The notes beneath the pieces were generated by a model, which ran no database searches, was not told the origin of the DNA, and was given only the letters and a program-made list of their open reading frames with translations. Both the position numbers and the translations under genes were made by a program. Below, one piece after another: positions 62,216 to 64,000 of a stretch of 64,000 nt of DNA (positions within the stretch are counted from its first letter, which is position 1; the number at the start of each line of letters is the position of its first letter). Source of the stretch: Monodelphis domestica (taxonomy: Eukaryota; Chordata; Mammalia; Didelphimorphia; Didelphidae); contig NC_077227.1 in NCBI RefSeq assembly GCF_027887165.1, forward strand, positions 544,107,189 to 544,171,188, in the 5' to 3' direction.

Positions 62216-62879
62216 CCAGAATTTTGATATCCTCCCCTAATTCTGACCTTTCTTCTTTTGCTATAACCTTTTAAACCAGTGGTTTACTTTAAATCAGTCC
62301 CCCTATTCCCCTCCCTTGTTATGCTTCCCTTTCTGGCCCCTCTGTTTTTGTTCCCTTCCCCTCCCCCTCTCCTTCCCTCCCTTTTTGTACTCCCTCCCCG
62401 CTACCTTCCCTTAGTTTTCCCTTCTCCCTTACCCTGTTGGATAAGATAGAATTCAAGATCCCAATGAATCTAGATGCTCTTCCCTCTCAGAGTTGATTTC
62501 ACTGAGAGTAAGGTTTAAGTAATACCAATTAGCACTCTTTTCCTCTCCTTCTTATAAGAGAATTCTTCCCCTCCCCTTCCCATGTGTATTTTTGACAAAA
62601 AATATTCTATTTAATTTATTTCTATGTCTTCAAGTATATCTTAGTACCATCATTGATCCCCGATCCCTTTTTCTTTCTTTTCCCCCCTCCAAATCATGTT
62701 AATGCCCAGATCTTTCCCTATGGGTGATTCTTCTGATAACTGTATTAATGCATACAATTTTTGAAAGTTACAGATAACATTTCCCCCATATGTTAGTATA
62801 TATGATTTGATCTAATTGTAGCCTGTATAGAAGAGTTTGAATAGAAGAAAAAAACACTTTTCTCCTTTTCCCTTTCTTT

Positions 62880-63875
62880 CACATTTACCTTTTCATGTTT
62901 CTCTTGTTCTTTGTATTTGGCTGTCAAACTTTCCACTGAATTCTGGTCTTTTCTTTGCAAATACTTGGAAATCTTCTTTTTTGTTGAATGCCTATATTTC
63001 CCCCTGGAAGTATATAGTCAGTTTTGATAGGTTGCTGATGCTTGGTTCAAGACCCAGTTCTCTTGCCTTACTGAATATCGTGTTCCAGGCTTTGTGGTCT
63101 CTTAGTGTGTTCGCTTCTAGTTCTTGTGTAATCCTTATTGTCACTCCTCTGTATCTGAAGTTTTCTTTCTTAGCTTCTTGTTACATTTTCTCCTTAGCTT
63201 GGAAGCTCTTGAATTTGGTAGTTACATTCTTGGGGATTGTCTTTTGGGGATTTAGTACAGAGGGTGTTCTATGAACCCTTTATATTGACCCCTTGCTTGA
63301 GAACATCAGGGTTTTCTTCGATGATTTTCTTCGATGATTTCTTGTAGTATGGCATCGAGATTTTTGTTTATCTCTGGTTTTTCAGGTAGACCAATGATTC
63401 TCAAGTTGTCTCTCCTTCCTCTGTTTTCCTGGTCTGTCACCTTGTCAGTGAGATATTTTATGTTTTCTTCTAATTCATTAATTTTTTGACTTTGCTTTAT
63501 TAATTCTTGCTATTTTGCAAGATCATTGTCTTCCAGTTGCTTAATTCTGATCTTTAAGGACTGATTTTGCTTTTCAGTTTGGTCTGCTTTTCTGTTTGAG
63601 GCTTCCAGTTCTTTCTCCAATTGGGAGTTCTTGTCTGTCAGGCTGTAGACCTCTTTCTGAATTTTTTCCCATTTTTCTTGCCAAAAGGTTTCCATCTTTT
63701 GGATAAGCTCCATTTTGAGTTCTTCCAGAGCTTGTGGATAATTTCTTTGGGGGGGGGGGAGGCATGTTTTGATTTTGTTTGAATTTCATCCTCTGAGTTT
63801 TCCTCCATAAAGGATTTCAATAGTCACTTTTTTCCCTTTCTTCTTGAAGGGTTGATCTTGGGCAATGTGCGCCAT
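62880..63875 (-). pseudogene. LINE-1 ORF1, degenerate, divergent N-terminus
   Basis: A start-like ATG with good context is at 63875 and leads into a basic stretch ('MAHIAQDQPFKKK'). A coiled-coil piece with heptads is at 63510-63713 ('METFWQEKWEKIQKEVYSL', 'EASNRKADQTEKQNQ'), and the RRM start ('DNLRIIGL') is near 63390-63420. Several stops follow. The N-terminal sequence differs from ORF1 of the other long L1 while the RRM entry is the same, so the two copies are from different L1 lineages. Confidence 0.7.
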
Positions 63876-64000
63876 CCCTTTGGTGGTTTTCCCTTTCCTT
63901 TTTGGTCTGAGGTCTGGGTGATATGGGTGGGTTTTCTGTGGATTTAAGTGGCTGTGTTTTTGTCTCGGACTACTTCTTCCCTGCCTCCACAGTTTGTTAG

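Larger units (their letters stand above)
58105..64000 (-). mobile_element. Old long LINE-1, antisense, running off the window
   Basis: The element reads 3' to 5' along the plus strand: L1 3'UTR (about 58105-58460), broken ORF2 (about 58465-62215), pyrimidine-rich inter-ORF spacer (about 62216-62880), broken ORF1 (about 62880-63875) and the beginning of a 5'UTR. Every ORF has several stops or shifts, so it is clearly older than the copy at 22.2-28.6 kb. The 5' end lies beyond 64000. Confidence 0.9.

Overview
The window looks like nuclear DNA of a marsupial: AT-rich, CpG-poor outside one island, and dense in LINE-1, LINE-2, MIR and tRNA-derived SINE copies of marsupial type, ending in ACAACAAC-like tails. 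I recognised the families from memory and cannot name the species. I see one protein-coding host gene. It is the intronless transcription factor gene SOX11 on the minus strand (CDS 51326-52687), with a CpG-rich promoter and 5'UTR above it and a 3'UTR of about 7 kb that I infer ends near 44.15-44.2 kb. The rest is gene-desert sequence, as expected around SOX11.

Layout. 1-22.2 kb: intergenic DNA with many worn MIR/SINE/L2 copies, a 64-bp perfect palindrome (288-351), a 27-nt-stem hairpin between 8-bp direct repeats (5803-5940), two candidate solo LTRs (8.5-9.7 kb) and one copy of a longer LTR family (13.2-14.1 kb). 22.2-28.6 kb: a young, full-length sense LINE-1 with a perfect 14-bp target-site duplication, a CpG-rich 5'UTR holding three 49-bp monomers, an intact ORF1 and an ORF2 broken once. 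28.6-41.3 kb: SINEs, L2 tails, two LTR copies in inverted orientation (32.46-33.69 and 34.86-35.93 kb) and two opposite-facing truncated L1s, each with its own duplication. 41.3-54.1 kb: a nearly repeat-free block holding SOX11 and sequence downstream of it. 54.1-58.1 kb: a 155-bp TC repeat, then ordinary intergenic DNA. 58.1 kb to the end: an old antisense L1 with broken ORFs that runs off the window.

SOX11 and the transposons have no evident functional link. The L1 ORF1 and ORF2 products would act together in retrotransposition, but ORF2 is broken in both long copies. I found no CRISPR array, operon, tRNA, rRNA or snRNA gene, and no convincing new multi-gene system. The most unusual items are structural: the palindrome, the hairpin with 8-bp flanks, the inverted LTR pair, an orphan 80-bp internal L1 fragment, and a roughly 190-bp unclassified segment present twice, once inside an L2. 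Repeat boundaries are read by eye and approximate unless target-site duplications are given.
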